DNA of 64,000 nucleotides from Basipetospora chlamydospora. Lineage: Eukaryota; Ascomycota; Sordariomycetes; Microascales. The stretch covers positions 1,952,109 to 2,016,108 of the forward strand of contig BCHP01000001.1 in assembly GCA_001599675.1 (NCBI GenBank), in the 5' to 3' direction. A program made the position numbers and the translations under genes. Position 1 is the first letter of the stretch. Each line of letters opens with the position of its first letter. The notes below the pieces were generated by a model. That model did not search any database, was not told the origin of the DNA, and saw nothing but the letters and a program-made list of their open reading frames with translations. Shown here in pieces: positions 44,885-55,749 of this stretch.

Positions 44885-45125
44885 ATCAATCCTAGTAGCT
44901 TTTCAGAGCTTAGGGGAAATCACACAACACTAGCACGAAAGAAAGGTCCTCCATCAGCCAGGAAGATGACGGGCGAGGGGGCCTAAGGCTTACTAGGAGA
45001 AGCCTGATACTAGTAGGTTTCCTGGAACTTGGATATGAAAAGGTACTAGTACCGAGTTATTCCTAGTAACAACCACCTCTAAAGCCGGATCACGGTTACT
45101 AGCAACAGGTACTAGTATAAGACGC
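44885..45125. repeat. Dispersed TACTAGTA-type repeat, copy 4 (inverted relative to copy 1)
   Basis: The reverse complement reads ggtggttgttactaggaat, then ggtactagtaccttttcata, then ggaaacctactagtatcagg, then cttctcctagtaagcctta, closely matching 13915-14035. A second block (agctctgaaaagctacta reversed) lies about 75 bases further out. Relative to copy 1 the order is kept with one insertion. Confidence 0.8.
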
Positions 45126-45427
45126 TGTGGGTGGAAAACTGAGTCGGTCTTTGAGGACATAGAGTACGTAATCAGGACATTGGCCATGCTTAGTGGTTCC
45201 CATACAGGGGAGTCCCGTAGAGGAGAATTTGGCTCGACCAGGTTGGATACCAACTTGCTCAATCTTATGGCGTGCCAGTCTTATTACTTCTAACCGGATC
45301 ACGGCTCCTGAAACTTGATGCTAGCGGAAACCTGGAATGCGTATGAAAGCGGCCTAAATAGATAAATCGTGATCTTTCTAAGGCAGCCTATAGTCAGCTA
45401 TCTAGACTATCACTCACTTGCATAACG

Positions 45428-46204
45428 ATGGCTCGTATGCAGCAGTTCTTGGGCTTGTTCCCATGCTTAGTGCGACGCCCCGCTACACGCCCAAACACTC
45501 ATTATCGCGATGTATGGGACTTGATTTTCAAAGACCGGACGTGGCTTGAAGCAATCCTACGCCTCGAGGATTCCCACGCCATCCCAACCCTCCTTGGCCC
45601 TGATCTCAAGAACAGATCCGGCTACGTTGCCCTGTTAACGAATGACCGGACTGGAGATGCAGAGCGCTTAAAGAAACAACTCTTTTCATCTTTACAAGAC
45701 CACGAGTACGATCAGATGTCACAGGAAATACGCCTGAAAAACACCGATCTCGTTGTTTATATTGGCGGATGCGTCGAGCCTTCGGAATGGCACAGCATCA
45801 ATGACCCGACCAGACTTTTCGACTGTCACAGCCAAGAAATTTCGACACTGGCGTTATATTACAACGAGGACTCACTTACCGAGATTGGATCAAACATGAT
45901 CGGAGGTGTTAAAGGACGATCCATGGATGGGGGAGAGGCAGTTCAGGATATATGCTGGGTTCAGCTAAGCTTTCGAGTTCAAGACCCATGCTATTGTGTA
46001 TTTGTCCGTCGCAAGGGGAAAGTACCGCTTATTAATATACAAACAGAGAGCTGGAAGGGCCAGAAGTGTGTGACGGCCTGGAAGATAGATGAGGGGTCGA
46101 TAGTGCCTCCTTCTAAAAAAAGCTTTCCATCCCGGGCCGTGCCTCACTTTTCTTTGCCTCGACAGCCAGGAATGTGTTTTCGGGACTCGGGGACAGGAAC
46201 TTAA
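45428..46204 (+). CDS. Protein of unknown function (258 aa)
   Basis: Single exon with ATG at 45428. The composition is that of a globular soluble protein (HYRDVWDLIFKDRTWLEAIL, SGYVALLTNDRTGDAERLKK, TDLVVYIGGCVEPSEWHSI, VPLINIQTESWKGQKCVTAW). No signal peptide, membrane segment or catalytic motif that I recognise. Confidence 0.55.
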   Translation: MARMQQFLGLFPCLVRRPATRPNTHYRDVWDLIFKDRTWLEAILRLEDSHAIPTLLGPDLKNRSGYVALLTNDRTGDAERLKKQLFSSLQDHEYDQMSQEIRLKNTDLVVYIGGCVEPSEWHSINDPTRLFDCHSQEISTLALYYNEDSLTEIGSNMIGGVKGRSMDGGEAVQDICWVQLSFRVQDPCYCVFVRRKGKVPLINIQTESWKGQKCVTAWKIDEGSIVPPSKKSFPSRAVPHFSLPRQPGMCFRDSGTGT

Positions 46205-46288
46205 ATAGTATATAATCGTATCTAAAGAATTTGATTACTCGCTCACTACTTAATTTCAACTAAACGGCGCATTCTTATTTTGAAAAAG

Positions 46289-47148
46289 ATGCAGAAATAC
46301 GCCCTTATTCTCCATATATTCGCGTTTTGTTGTATGGTTAGCGGTATAATACTCCTCGGCATAATTCTCTGTACTAATAACTCTAGAGACAAGGGTATAG
46401 CAACCTTCTCGGTAAGTATCTTACATATATCACGGTGATTCATACCTTACTAGCTTACATAAGATAGTTCAATATCATCCAGCACCATGGTATGATCGAT
46501 ATTCGAAATATCCCGAAAGCCTCCAATAATCTTGAGATGCCTAAGCCAATCGCTACTAAAGTTTCAAGCGCACTTAGTGGTGTTGCTGTTGCTACCGCAG
46601 CAGGCAAGGCGGCTACCGAACTGCTCGCTGAGATACCCAAGAGCATCTCGTTCGGCATCGTGAGGGTATGCCTCAATTTCAACAATAGGTCGGAGTGCCA
46701 CACTCTCACCAGAGAGCTTTCGTCACTCTTTCCAAATGAAGTTATGAAAATTCAAGGAATTGGGAACGAGCTTGATAGGCTCTGGTACACAGTTTCCGGC
46801 AAGAATGTACCTTCGTGGATTATTGTATCGCTTGTACTGTTGGTCTTTCCTGGAGGGTTCCTTCTCGTACTACCAGCCGTAGCTAGAAAAGCACAGTTTG
46901 GAACCCTTCGCACGATTGAGGCCAAGCATACTATATATGCAGGAGCAAGCTTTGCGACGCCCGCCCTGATTGTCCTTGCTAGTATTACAGGTATCCTTTT
47001 TATTATCGACTCTGATATCCAAAGGGCTGTTTTTATTACTAGCAAGAGTGGCGATGTACGATATTATATGCTTGGAGTTTTCGTTTTATTCTCCTTTACA
47101 GGTGTCTTTTGTATAGCTGCTACTTTCCTATATATAAAGGCTAGATAG
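46289..47148 (+). CDS. Four-helix membrane protein, SUR7/PalI (claudin)-like
   Basis: Exon 1 46289-46411 and exon 2 46468-47148 join in phase 0 to 267 residues. Helix 1 lies near the start (LILHIFAFCCMVSGIILLGI), followed by an external loop of about 100 residues and then helices 2-4 (WIIVSLVLLVFPGGFLLVLP; ALIVLASITGILFII; YYMLGVFVLFSFTGVFCIAA). This spacing is that of the fungal SUR7/PalI family of plasma-membrane proteins involved in cell-cortex organisation or ambient pH sensing. No family-specific motif was checked, so the name is topology-based. Confidence 0.55.
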
Positions 47149-47214
47149 ACATTTGTCAGGTTAGAACCACCAGGTTCTAACACCTATCAATCATCTACAA
47201 TCCCTTTTCACATA

Positions 47215-47375
47215 TGCGAACCACCTGCGAAGCCACCCCTAACAACACGCCTCTCATCATAACCTCCTAACCTTTTTCCTACCTTATCATCCTCATCATT
47301 CTCGCTTGCGAGTCACCTGCGAAGCCCTATCAATCCACATCAACACATTCCTCAGCACATTCATCATCATATATA
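47215..47375 (+). repeat. Dispersed repeat with 'cacattcctcagcacattc' core, second copy
   Basis: Contains ccacctgcgaagccacccc, then cttgcgagtcacctgcgaag, then catcaacacattcctcagca and cattcatcatcatatatat, as in the copy at 14858-15010. No gene between 47149 and 48303. Confidence 0.65.
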
Positions 47376-47784
47376 TATGAGCCCCTTTAACGGATGCCCC
47401 AGGGAACTGGTGCACCACCGGCGAGGTATGATCACTCAAACCACTTATCATGGTCTCCTCATATCACTCCCTTCCCCTGGGAGAGCTGACGCAGGTATAA
47501 GGGACGCAGGGGAGAAGCTGCGAGGGAAGGGAGGGAGGAGGAGGGCATGGTTCAGACTTTTCTTACTCATACATCACACTCAATCAATACACACGTCCAA
47601 CCTCATTAAATACTTGTCACCTCCCTACGTGACGATTGCGACCCATAGGCGACGCCTATCAGGGAATCAGGAAGTCACTTATTCGGGCGGACCACCTACG
47701 GTTGCGTCTGTCACATCACATTCTTCACAAAACATCACTGGAGTCCTTCGTGTAGGACTACGGATCTGACACAGGGTCAAAGTC

Positions 47785-48075
47785 GTCTTGGTAGAGTGAC
47801 ACTAGCTTTCCGTGGCTGTGTGGCTCAATGAGAGGGGAATCGCCCAGTGCCCGAGGTGCGTTGTAGGTTCGTTCACAGTGAAAAATATACTATGTGGCTG
47901 CAGCTTTTGCAGGTAGGTCTCTGTTCATACAAGCACTGATCTCTGGCCTCCTCCTCCCTCGAGGGACGGCCAGAGGTCCTCAATTTATGTACAACCTGCG
48001 TTCCCCCTCTCCTGAGGTTTCCATGCGTTGATGAAGTGATAATCACATCCCAATGTCCTGTGTTTTGCGCCTACT
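47785..48075 (-). repeat. Dispersed repeat family of about 400 bp, copy 2 (inverted)
   Basis: On the minus strand it reads cacaggacattgggatgtga, then aacgcaggttgtacataaat, then ttgaggacctctggccgtcc, then gatcagtgcttgtatgaaca, matching copy 1 at about 30010-30150. Both ends are shorter than in copy 1. Confidence 0.7.
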
Positions 48076-48303
48076 TATCCTTTTACACTATCTCAATTAT
48101 CTACCCGGCTTGTCACACTACGCCTTAAATACGAGGCACAAGCGAGGTCTCAGTACGTTACCTCTTAGTTTATGTATTAGATAAAATATCAACATATCTC
48201 TTAACTGATTTATGAACCAAACAAACTCTTGTTTCTAGGCTAACTAGAAGATTCAGGGACAAAGTAAATATGAATGAAATGAGAGGACTATTCAACAGGG
48301 TAG

Positions 48304-49059
48304 CTAGGGGCCAGGCTCCTCAGTATCCAGGATATCAGACAGTCTGAGCCGCTTGCACTTTCCATCATCACCGGCTCCAGCTTCCCACTTTCTCTTTCGC
48401 GAGGGAACCGTAGCCAATACCCCCCTAGGGGCTTCTCCGCTGCCATCATCGTCCGACTCATAATCATCAAGAGAGCTCTCCGAGTCTTCTGAATAACCAG
48501 AGCCACTGTCAACAGCAATCGCAGTTAGGTTCTGCGCCCTCGGGGTTGATGGATCGTTAATCGACTCCTCGTCGCCTAGGGACGGCGTGCTGGATCCGGA
48601 TTGGACTTCTTCCTCATAGTCGTCAAGGTGAGCGAGCGTCTCGGGAAGATTGGGGGCGCGAAGGTTTGCTCTGATAGAGATAACGTAGAAAGAACACATA
48701 AGATGTTGAAGAGTAGGGCCGTTGGTTGGATGATTCCCCATCTTGGAGCAACGCCGTAGCAATGTAATCTCGCGCCAGACCGCCATCATCCAGTTAAGGT
48801 CGCTTTCAACCCCGGCGAAGAAGGCATCGTCCAGGGAGAAGATCTTCTCCATGGAAGCAGTCAGTGAGGCGTGGTTCTGTGTGATGACACGTTTGTAAAT
48901 CCATTCAATCTCGGAGATTTGCAGAATCCTTGGTGTCTCACGAGCCTCGACTAGGCCGATGCTCTTGAGGAAGTTGCCAAGCTCCTCCAAAGGCCGGCCA
49001 CGAACTCGGGGTACCGGGGGGTTGGCCATATTGAGGGTGGCCATATTAAGAGTGGCCAT
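48304..49059 (-). CDS. Helical protein with acidic tail, unknown function (251 aa)
   Basis: The frame has three closely spaced in-frame ATG codons in a short repeat (MATLN MATLN MANPP), so the true start is uncertain within 10 residues. The first 125 residues are helical and folded-looking (LGNFLKSIGLVEARETP, LNWMMAVWREITLLRRC, LQHLMCSFYVISIRANL). The last 110 are acidic and Ser-rich with a bipartite basic signal (SRKRKWEAGAG, CKRLRL), suggesting a nuclear protein. Not recognised. Confidence 0.55.
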   Translation of the reverse strand: MATLNMATLNMANPPVPRVRGRPLEELGNFLKSIGLVEARETPRILQISEIEWIYKRVITQNHASLTASMEKIFSLDDAFFAGVESDLNWMMAVWREITLLRRCSKMGNHPTNGPTLQHLMCSFYVISIRANLRAPNLPETLAHLDDYEEEVQSGSSTPSLGDEESINDPSTPRAQNLTAIAVDSGSGYSEDSESSLDDYESDDDGSGEAPRGVLATVPSRKRKWEAGAGDDGKCKRLRLSDILDTEEPGP

Positions 49060-49409
49060 ATTGAGTAAGGTGCTCGATTGATGGGTTGATAGGTGACGAG
49101 GATAGTGTTGAAATCAAGTAGCCATTGGCAGCCTACTTATCAATTCTATATCAGACTATTTTACCCCTATCCGGGTAATGCAAAACCAGCATCCCGGAGG
49201 GTAAAGAATATATAACCCCGCGCTTACTCAATTACCAGGCGACGGGTATCGGCAAGCTGCGAGGTGTTAGTACTGTTAGAAGTAGTATAATGAATTAGTA
49301 ATGTAAAAAGACACAAGACCTTCTGTAGAGTCTCGTGCGCAATCCTTGGCATCTTCTACGTACTATTCGCGGGATAATACGGAGATGTCATAATTAAGTT
49401 GGCGTTGCA

Positions 49410-49775
49410 TTCTGTCAGACTCCATCTTGACATGTGTTCCAGAACATACATCCCTATATGTCAGGCTAGACCTAGCGTTCGAGGGGCGTTATCATGGAAT
49501 CGGGACACAACCGCGTCAGGAATCAGGCATCGGCTTAGGATCATGTCTCGCGTACGCTACGCAAGCTCAGGAGATAAAGCACACGACACCAGACGCGCAT
49601 TGTACATAAATTGAAGACCGATGGGCCCCTCTTGAGAGAGGAGGATGCCAGAGATCAGTGCTTGTTTGAACAGAGACCTACCTTCGACCCCTCAAGCCTT
49701 CACTTGAGCATTTCCCACTTTTATTGAGCCGCAACGCTGATAGCCGGTGCCACTCTGCCAAGGCAACCTAGACCT
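49410..49775 (+). repeat. Dispersed repeat family of about 400 bp, copy 3
   Basis: Same order of landmarks as copy 1: ctgtcagactccatcttgac, ggggcgttatca, ttgtacataaattgaagacc, gatcagtgcttgtttgaaca, gccactctgccaaggcaacc. It is strongly diverged. Confidence 0.7.
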
Positions 49776-49953
49776 TGCACATTCGCATCTTGCTGTTGCT
49801 CATAGGTGAAGAGGAAGCGTCTAGGTACTATGTATATGGCATAATATTGGCCACTTCGAATGAGGGCATCGGGAGAGTAGTCAAAACTACGCTATTGCTA
49901 ACGATAGGAGCGCCCGGATATTCTATAACTGCCTCTAGCTACGTCTTGACTGT

Positions 49954-50466
49954 TCATTGTATCGCTCTCTGCATCTGTAGAGCTTTGCTGAAATCAGATA
50001 ACCCCAGTCGTAAACCCTTCACGTTATTTGATGTCTCTGCTCCTTGGCTTTTGACTTCGGCTATTTGATTTTCTAAAGGTTCGAATTGCCCCTTGAGCGC
50101 GGTAAAGTCCCCCACCAGTTGATTGACCTGAGCCTCTACTGCTTTCGTCATATTGCTATTGGTGTTTACAGCGTTCCGTAACTGTTCCACCTGGGCCGAG
50201 ATAGTCGCCACGCTGATCTGCAGTTGTTCCATCCTAGTCAAGAGTATAAGAAGCACCCTGGACTAGTTAGCATATCAACCCTCGCCTCCTCTAGAGATTG
50301 GGGCTTACTACTCATTAGGATCCGGTGGTCGGATAGTCTGCGGTGTGTACACCGTACTGGGGGGGGGTTGCTGTTTCTTGGCGGACGGTTGCCGGAAATC
50401 AAAGTCCTCGAAGTCCGAAAGAGCCTGCGGAACGGCAAAGAAGTCATTCGAGGCGAAATCTGACAT
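49954..50466 (-). CDS. Two-exon coiled-coil protein (144 aa)
   Basis: Exon 1 50466-50312 and exon 2 50233-49954 join in phase (GA|G), with a gctaac branch-like site in the intron. Exon 1 encodes a polar, aromatic-rich start (MSDFASNDFFAVPQALSDFE) and a Pro tract from a nine-C run. Exon 2 is almost wholly coiled coil (ISVATISAQVEQLRNAV, AQVNQLVGDFTALKGQFEPL). Function unknown. The nine-C run is a likely site of length variation. Confidence 0.5.
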
Positions 50467-51037
50467 GACTGAGAATCAACCCCTTTTGACAATACAGAAG
50501 GGCAGTGTATTATTATTGAGAAGAGGGTTTTGGATCTCCGCACGGGCCGGAAGTCTGGGGGTAGCCTCTCTATTTGACTTGGTTGGGTAATATCGGGGCT
50601 TGCGGAGAGAGGAAGGAGCATCGACACCAAAGGCCCACTATAGAATGTGACGTCACAGACGTAATCATCCAGTTCTACGTCATCCAGCGCGTATGGTATG
50701 TAGGTTAATCACAGATCGGTTAGCGAGTCTGGTGTGTTCCTGGAAAAGGGAATGGGGTTTGGAGCGCGATGGATGTGCATCAGTTGCCTCGTCATAGGCT
50801 GCCCGCATCATTAATCCTTCACGAAGGTGGTTATTATGTCACTTATGCAACTACCCTAATTAAACAACCATATCCTCTGGACCAGACTAGCTTATGTACG
50901 AAGACCTACCAGCCCCTTCGATGTTTCCCTTGATAGCCCGGCGTGGTTATCCCCGCTTTAATATTGCTCCATGCTTAAGTGCCGGATTTATTAGCGAGGG
51001 AGGTTTTTCCAAATGCAGAAGGACCATATACTATTAG

Positions 51038-51145
51038 CTAGTATACCCCGAACCGGTCGTACTTCTCTCTCTTCTCCTTGTCGCCCAGGACGCCGAACGC
51101 CCTGCTCACCATCTTGAAAGCCTCGTCCGCGTTCTCTCCTTCCAT
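51038..51145 (-). pseudogene. DnaJ (J-domain) gene fragment
   Basis: 35 codons encode MEGENADEAFKMVSRAFGVL, then GDKEKREKYDRFG and a stop. This is helix III-IV of a J-domain of the DNAJB12/Hlj1 type. The diagnostic HPD and the rest of the protein are absent on both sides, so this is a captured or leftover exon piece. Confidence 0.65.
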
Positions 51146-51186
51146 CGCGGTCCTTCAATCACAAACAAGTTGTCAGAACACCTACT

Positions 51187-51783
51187 ATGTCTCCCCTTCC
51201 CCGGTGCGGTTTTCCACAAAGGAAGTCACCGCGCCTACATTCAGCGACGAAACCATCTCACTTCCCCAAGACTAAGATCTCCACGCCAGCGGAGACCACT
51301 TCCCCAGTTTCGATAAGGAATGCTAGGAAGACGAAGGTGTCCACTGGTCGCCGCGCCCGGGACCATTCTCCCTTTACCCTGGATAGTATCACTGTCAACA
51401 CTACATACATGACAACCCACGAAGCGATGGCTGTTGAAAGAATGCCCAGTGTTCCTTACGCGAATAATATTACCGAGGCCGACACTGCCAAAGCGGATCC
51501 CCTGCGGACTCCCTCTTCGTCAACAACTCCACGCTACCCACCAACTCCAGCTTTCGTTAGCACCTCCGTGTACAAGGATCAAGAAACCTTGGCGTCGACC
51601 GCCAAACATGAGGCCAACGCTACTTGCGACGCCCCCGCGCGCAAATTGACCGACCGCGAGGCAGGTATGCCGTACTATTTGGCCGTCCTCGAATGGATAG
51701 AAGTACCTGGAGCATGTCCGCACTCGCAGCCCGGAATTGGGTCCCCGACTCCTCCTGTGGATAGCTTAAGGGCCGATCGCTGA
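51187..51783 (+). CDS. Possible low-complexity protein (198 aa)
   Basis: Open frame from ATG 51187 rich in Ser, Thr, Pro and Ala with basic patches (GRRARDHSP, ARKTKVSTGRR). No domain, signal peptide or homologue recognised. Normal length and codon mix make it possible, but it could be a chance frame. Confidence 0.3.
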   Translation: MSPLPRCGFPQRKSPRLHSATKPSHFPKTKISTPAETTSPVSIRNARKTKVSTGRRARDHSPFTLDSITVNTTYMTTHEAMAVERMPSVPYANNITEADTAKADPLRTPSSSTTPRYPPTPAFVSTSVYKDQETLASTAKHEANATCDAPARKLTDREAGMPYYLAVLEWIEVPGACPHSQPGIGSPTPPVDSLRADR

Positions 51784-52329
51784 ACGGAGGACCCTCTTCC
51801 ATTAGGGGATTTTATAGGCATAGAAGGGATAAACAGGCAGGAGCTATCGAGTATATAGAGAACGTTTTGGAAATAAGTCTTGCAGTACAAGGTGGTCTAT
51901 GATGTAATGGGAAACTTCTTTACCCTCGTCTTATTGACGATAGTTAATAGCGCCCTCCCTCTTAACCTATACTACCCCAGCTTCTGTAACTCGCGTGCAT
52001 ACACTTTGGACGCTTTAGGGAGTATCGGGTTTCTCCCAATTCGCGGGTGTAGAGTGTAAGTAACCCCAGAAGGACGATAGCTCCTATTAAACCAGGATCT
52101 TAGTACGCTCCCTTTATTGTTATCTACTCGGGTATGCTACTCTAACTCCAGGATAATGGATTGCGACTTTGCGAGTGCCCGAATTATGGCATGAGACTGG
52201 AAGCCTAGGTTATTAAACATCACGAATCCCTTTCGATAGGCAGAAGCACTTCTTCTAAACTATATCCAACGACCTACACGGCCTATATACATAATATCAA
52301 CAACCCCTTGTCTCTTTCAAGAGCCCCGA
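51784..52329. other. AT-rich gene-free stretch
   Basis: Nothing recognised apart from scattered tta/tat runs. Confidence 0.35.
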
Positions 52330-52854
52330 ATGGGAATCCGGTCCCTGCAGGACAGTCGTTCTACAGGTTCTCAGGTTGAGGACCTGAGACACAATGGTCG
52401 CACTCCACCTAGACCCCAGTCACCCACAGGGACATCAGTTCCGTTTCATATCCGGCAGAGGATGCTCAACGCATGCCTCCAGGCTATAGACGCCAAGTGC
52501 AACAAGGTCGACAAATCGCCAGAACCATCAGCGACTCAGTTCCTCCAAATCATAAACATCCATATTAGCTTAATAACTAATTATATCAAGCTCTTTGGGG
52601 CAGGCAACTCTCCTAATGCAACTTCAGATATAAAGACCTTCGCTACGTCTCATCGTCTAGCGTTGCGAGTCTCGGGTAACGGCATTACCCGGGTCCGACA
52701 GCTCTTGGAACGCCGGCTTCCACGTTCCGAAGCCCAGAACTACGTTTACATAGTCTTCATAAGTGTGTCTACACTTTGTCAGGAGGTCCCTATGTTCAAG
52801 GAGGTCTGGGGAGGGTGTCTAGAGCGTATCGAAACCCTGTTGCGTTTTGGTTGA
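52330..52854 (+). CDS. Small helical protein of unknown function (174 aa)
   Basis: Single exon. A polar start of 40 residues is followed by mostly helical segments (FHIRQRMLNACLQAIDAKC, QFLQIINIHISLITNYIKLF, NYVYIVFISVSTLCQEVPMF). It ends WGGCLERIETLLRFG. No known domain. Size and style resemble the other orphan helical proteins in the region, but I see no direct homology. Confidence 0.5.
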   Translation: MGIRSLQDSRSTGSQVEDLRHNGRTPPRPQSPTGTSVPFHIRQRMLNACLQAIDAKCNKVDKSPEPSATQFLQIINIHISLITNYIKLFGAGNSPNATSDIKTFATSHRLALRVSGNGITRVRQLLERRLPRSEAQNYVYIVFISVSTLCQEVPMFKEVWGGCLERIETLLRFG

Positions 52855-53770
52855 AGGAGAGCATGACAAGGAGTGGGAGAGTCGAGACGAGACGATCATC
52901 AAAACGCCATCACACAATCGAGATACTTAAATGAGTGCTATTTATCGCAGAAGGACGTGTCCAAGACAGCGCATTAACGAAGATACTTAATACAGCTGAT
53001 GTTCTTTTGCGTCGTTCTAGGATCCCTCCGGGTCGAGAGTGAGTAGAATAAACTATAGACGAGGGAGTATATACCGTATTTACAGGTTAAGTCGGGACAA
53101 GACGTAGTATTAACCAAAGCTCTACCAATTAAAATAAAGGCTACCCACAGCTTCGGACTCTCCAATTCCATTTCAGCAACCAGTATCGCGCACGACTATA
53201 ACCTGCTCCTTAACTCATCTTCAAGTCATTAATAGGGCCTTGGGGTGGGGCCAAAGTTCCTGGATTAGCACGAACCGAGTTCCTAGAAAGTGGATGATTT
53301 TCTATATCCTGGAAGCTGGTCTTCACTCTGAAAGTTCAACAAAGAGGAAGCCAACTTCGCACTCAGTTGTATTGTCTGCCTGGGGCATAGGGCACATCAA
53401 GGTCTCAATGAACCCAATCGACTGGTCGGTGTTTGGATAACAAGCTCGGCATTAGATGCCGGATTCTTGAGGTGAGTGGTAGTAATAACAAGCCAACTAC
53501 CGGGATCTGGTAATACGTTTATTCTATAGCAGGCCTATATTACACCACATCCCAGGCGTTATAACTGGGAACTGGTTTGCCTCACCACCTCGGGTTTGAG
53601 TAACGCGCCTGTTACTTATTAGAGTAGTTTTCTTTTATATATTCAGTTAACTCCGCTTTTTTGACCTTAGTGAGCTACTAGCAATCTTCTCCACGTAAGA
53701 CAGTTACAGCAAGCTCTTTATCAATTCGCCACGGCAAAGTTTGCTGCAGTAGTTATTGCGGGATAGGAAC
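52855..53770. other. Gene-free stretch before the chitinase
   Basis: Short frames only; AT-rich. It presumably contains the chitinase promoter in its right half. Confidence 0.35.
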
Positions 53771-55657
53771 ATGAGGACTTACGAGCTTGTGACGACGGTC
53801 TTAGTATTCGCACTCCGAGCCGCTGCCATTACGGCACCGGCCGGGAATCCAACGCATCTCACTAGTGTGCCGTTGGAGAGTACACCGGCAACAACAGATC
53901 CCGCTGTGGAGACCGAATCCCTTAGAGACTATGTGGCAGATCCGCTTGAAGAGACCGAGGACGGGGAGGGAGGTACACCTGCAGCTTTAGAGTTACTTTC
54001 CTCCACGGTCACCTGCGAAGCTTTTGACGAAACGCCCCACGGAATCGGTGAGGAGAGTGGGCCCTCCCCTAATGTCTCCGAGACTACACTTGCAGCGCCA
54101 GATAGCAGTCTTGGTCCGGCCACATTTACGTCAATCTCACTTGCTCCTAGTTGTAGCTGTGTTCTTGAGGGCCTTCCTAATACCTTTGGAACTATATCTA
54201 CGGCGCCAGATACCAGCCTTGAATCAGTCGGGTTAACCTCTGTCGTACCTTATCCGGACCCCGAGGGTACATCTACAGCATTAGAAAGCATACCCGCATC
54301 GACCTGTGATTCACCTCCTCCGAACTTTTCTGTACCACCTTCTGGTGGTACCGCAAGTAGTTATAAGAACGGCTTATACTTTACTAACTGGTTAGTCCTA
54401 TTACCCTCGTGAAAGAGTACTCGCCGACGGCTCTTGCTAATTTCTTTCGTCTAACAGGGGTGCCGATACTGCCGACTTCCAACCTCAGGACCTAGCTATT
54501 AGCAAGATCACCCATATTTTCTACGCATTCGCCGATATCGCTGCTGATGGAGAAGTGTAAGTGAACAATCGCTGTAGTCGTCAAGTGCGAACAGAAGGCT
54601 TAGGCTTACTTAATATAGGATATCTTCTAACTCCTGGTCCGATACCGAAGAGAGATACGAGACTGACTCGCGGGAGGACGTTGGCACTAATGTCTACGGC
54701 TGTGTTAAGCAGATGTTTTTACACAAAAAGACTAACCGTGGCCTCAAGGTCCTCTTGTCTATTGGGGGCTGGACCTACTCGCATAAGTTCGCTCCAATCG
54801 TCGCTACCGAGGCTGGCCGAAAGAGGTTCGCCTCTTCCGCTGTTAAGCTCGTCGTTGACTGGGGATTTGATGGTATTGACGTCGACTGGGAATATCCGGC
54901 GACGATCGTTGAGGCCGCCAACTACGTCGCTCTCCTTAAGGAGTGCCGGTCCGCACTCGATGCATATGCGGCAGAACATGCGCCTGGCTACCACTTCATC
55001 ATAACAGTGGCTAGTCCTGCAGGAGCTAAAGACTACGACCTTATGGATCTAGAAGGAATGGACCCCCTAGTGGATGGGTGGCACCTAATGTCATACGACT
55101 ACGCGGGGCCGTGGGATGATACGACTGGTCACCAAGCAGCGCTTTTCGAGAACCCAGAGAACAGGGAAGCGACAAAGTTTACCACGGAGGACGCAGTGTT
55201 AGCATACATAGAGCGCGGCATTGAGCCGAACAAGATCGCTCTTGGGATTCCGCTATATGGACGTTCATTCTTAGAGACAGAAGGTATCGTCGGGAGATCG
55301 TTTAAGGGGGTAGGTGAGGGGTCTGTTGAGCCTGGGATTTGGTTATATAAGGATCTACCTCGGGACGGCGCGGAGTTAAGGTATGATAATATTGCCGAAG
55401 CATCATATAGCTTTGATCCGGACACGGCAGAGCTGGTAACCTTCGACACTATACAAGTCGCACAAGCGAAGGCGAAGTGGCTTATGGACGAACAGCTTGG
55501 CGGAGTAGTGTTTTGGGAGGCGAGCGGAGACCGGACAGATGATGAGAGCCTTGTAGGAACACTTGCGAAGTCAATGGGTATGTTGGACGACACGAAGAAC
55601 CTGCTAGAGTACCCGGAAAGTATCTATGAGAATATTCGGAATGGAATGGTTAGTTAA
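53771..55657 (+). CDS. Secreted GH18 chitinase
   Basis: Three exons (53771-54390, 54458-54556, 54619-55657) join in phase to 585 residues. The signal peptide is MRTYELVTTVLVFALRAAA. Residues 20-200 are an acidic Ser/Thr/Pro-rich extension that looks like a glycosylated linker with short repeated TAPDTSLES/LAAPDSSLG-type units. The catalytic domain starts GLYFTNWGADTADFQPQDLA; SxGG appears as LLSIGGW and the active site as DGIDVDWEYP with Glu331 as acid/base and Asp324/327/329. The substrate-binding MSYDYAGPWD and the closing WLMDEQLGGVVFWEASGDR are present. GH18 enzymes hydrolyse chitin by substrate-assisted catalysis. No chitin-binding module is visible. With the AA11 LPMO it suggests a chitin-degrading theme. 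Confidence 0.9.
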
Positions 55658-55749
55658 TAGAAAGGGGCCGGGAAACAAGTAAGTATAGTAAGTATAGAAG
55701 GGCCTGTGTTGTTCTTTGTAAGGCGGAATGTTCTAAGGCCAGACATAGT

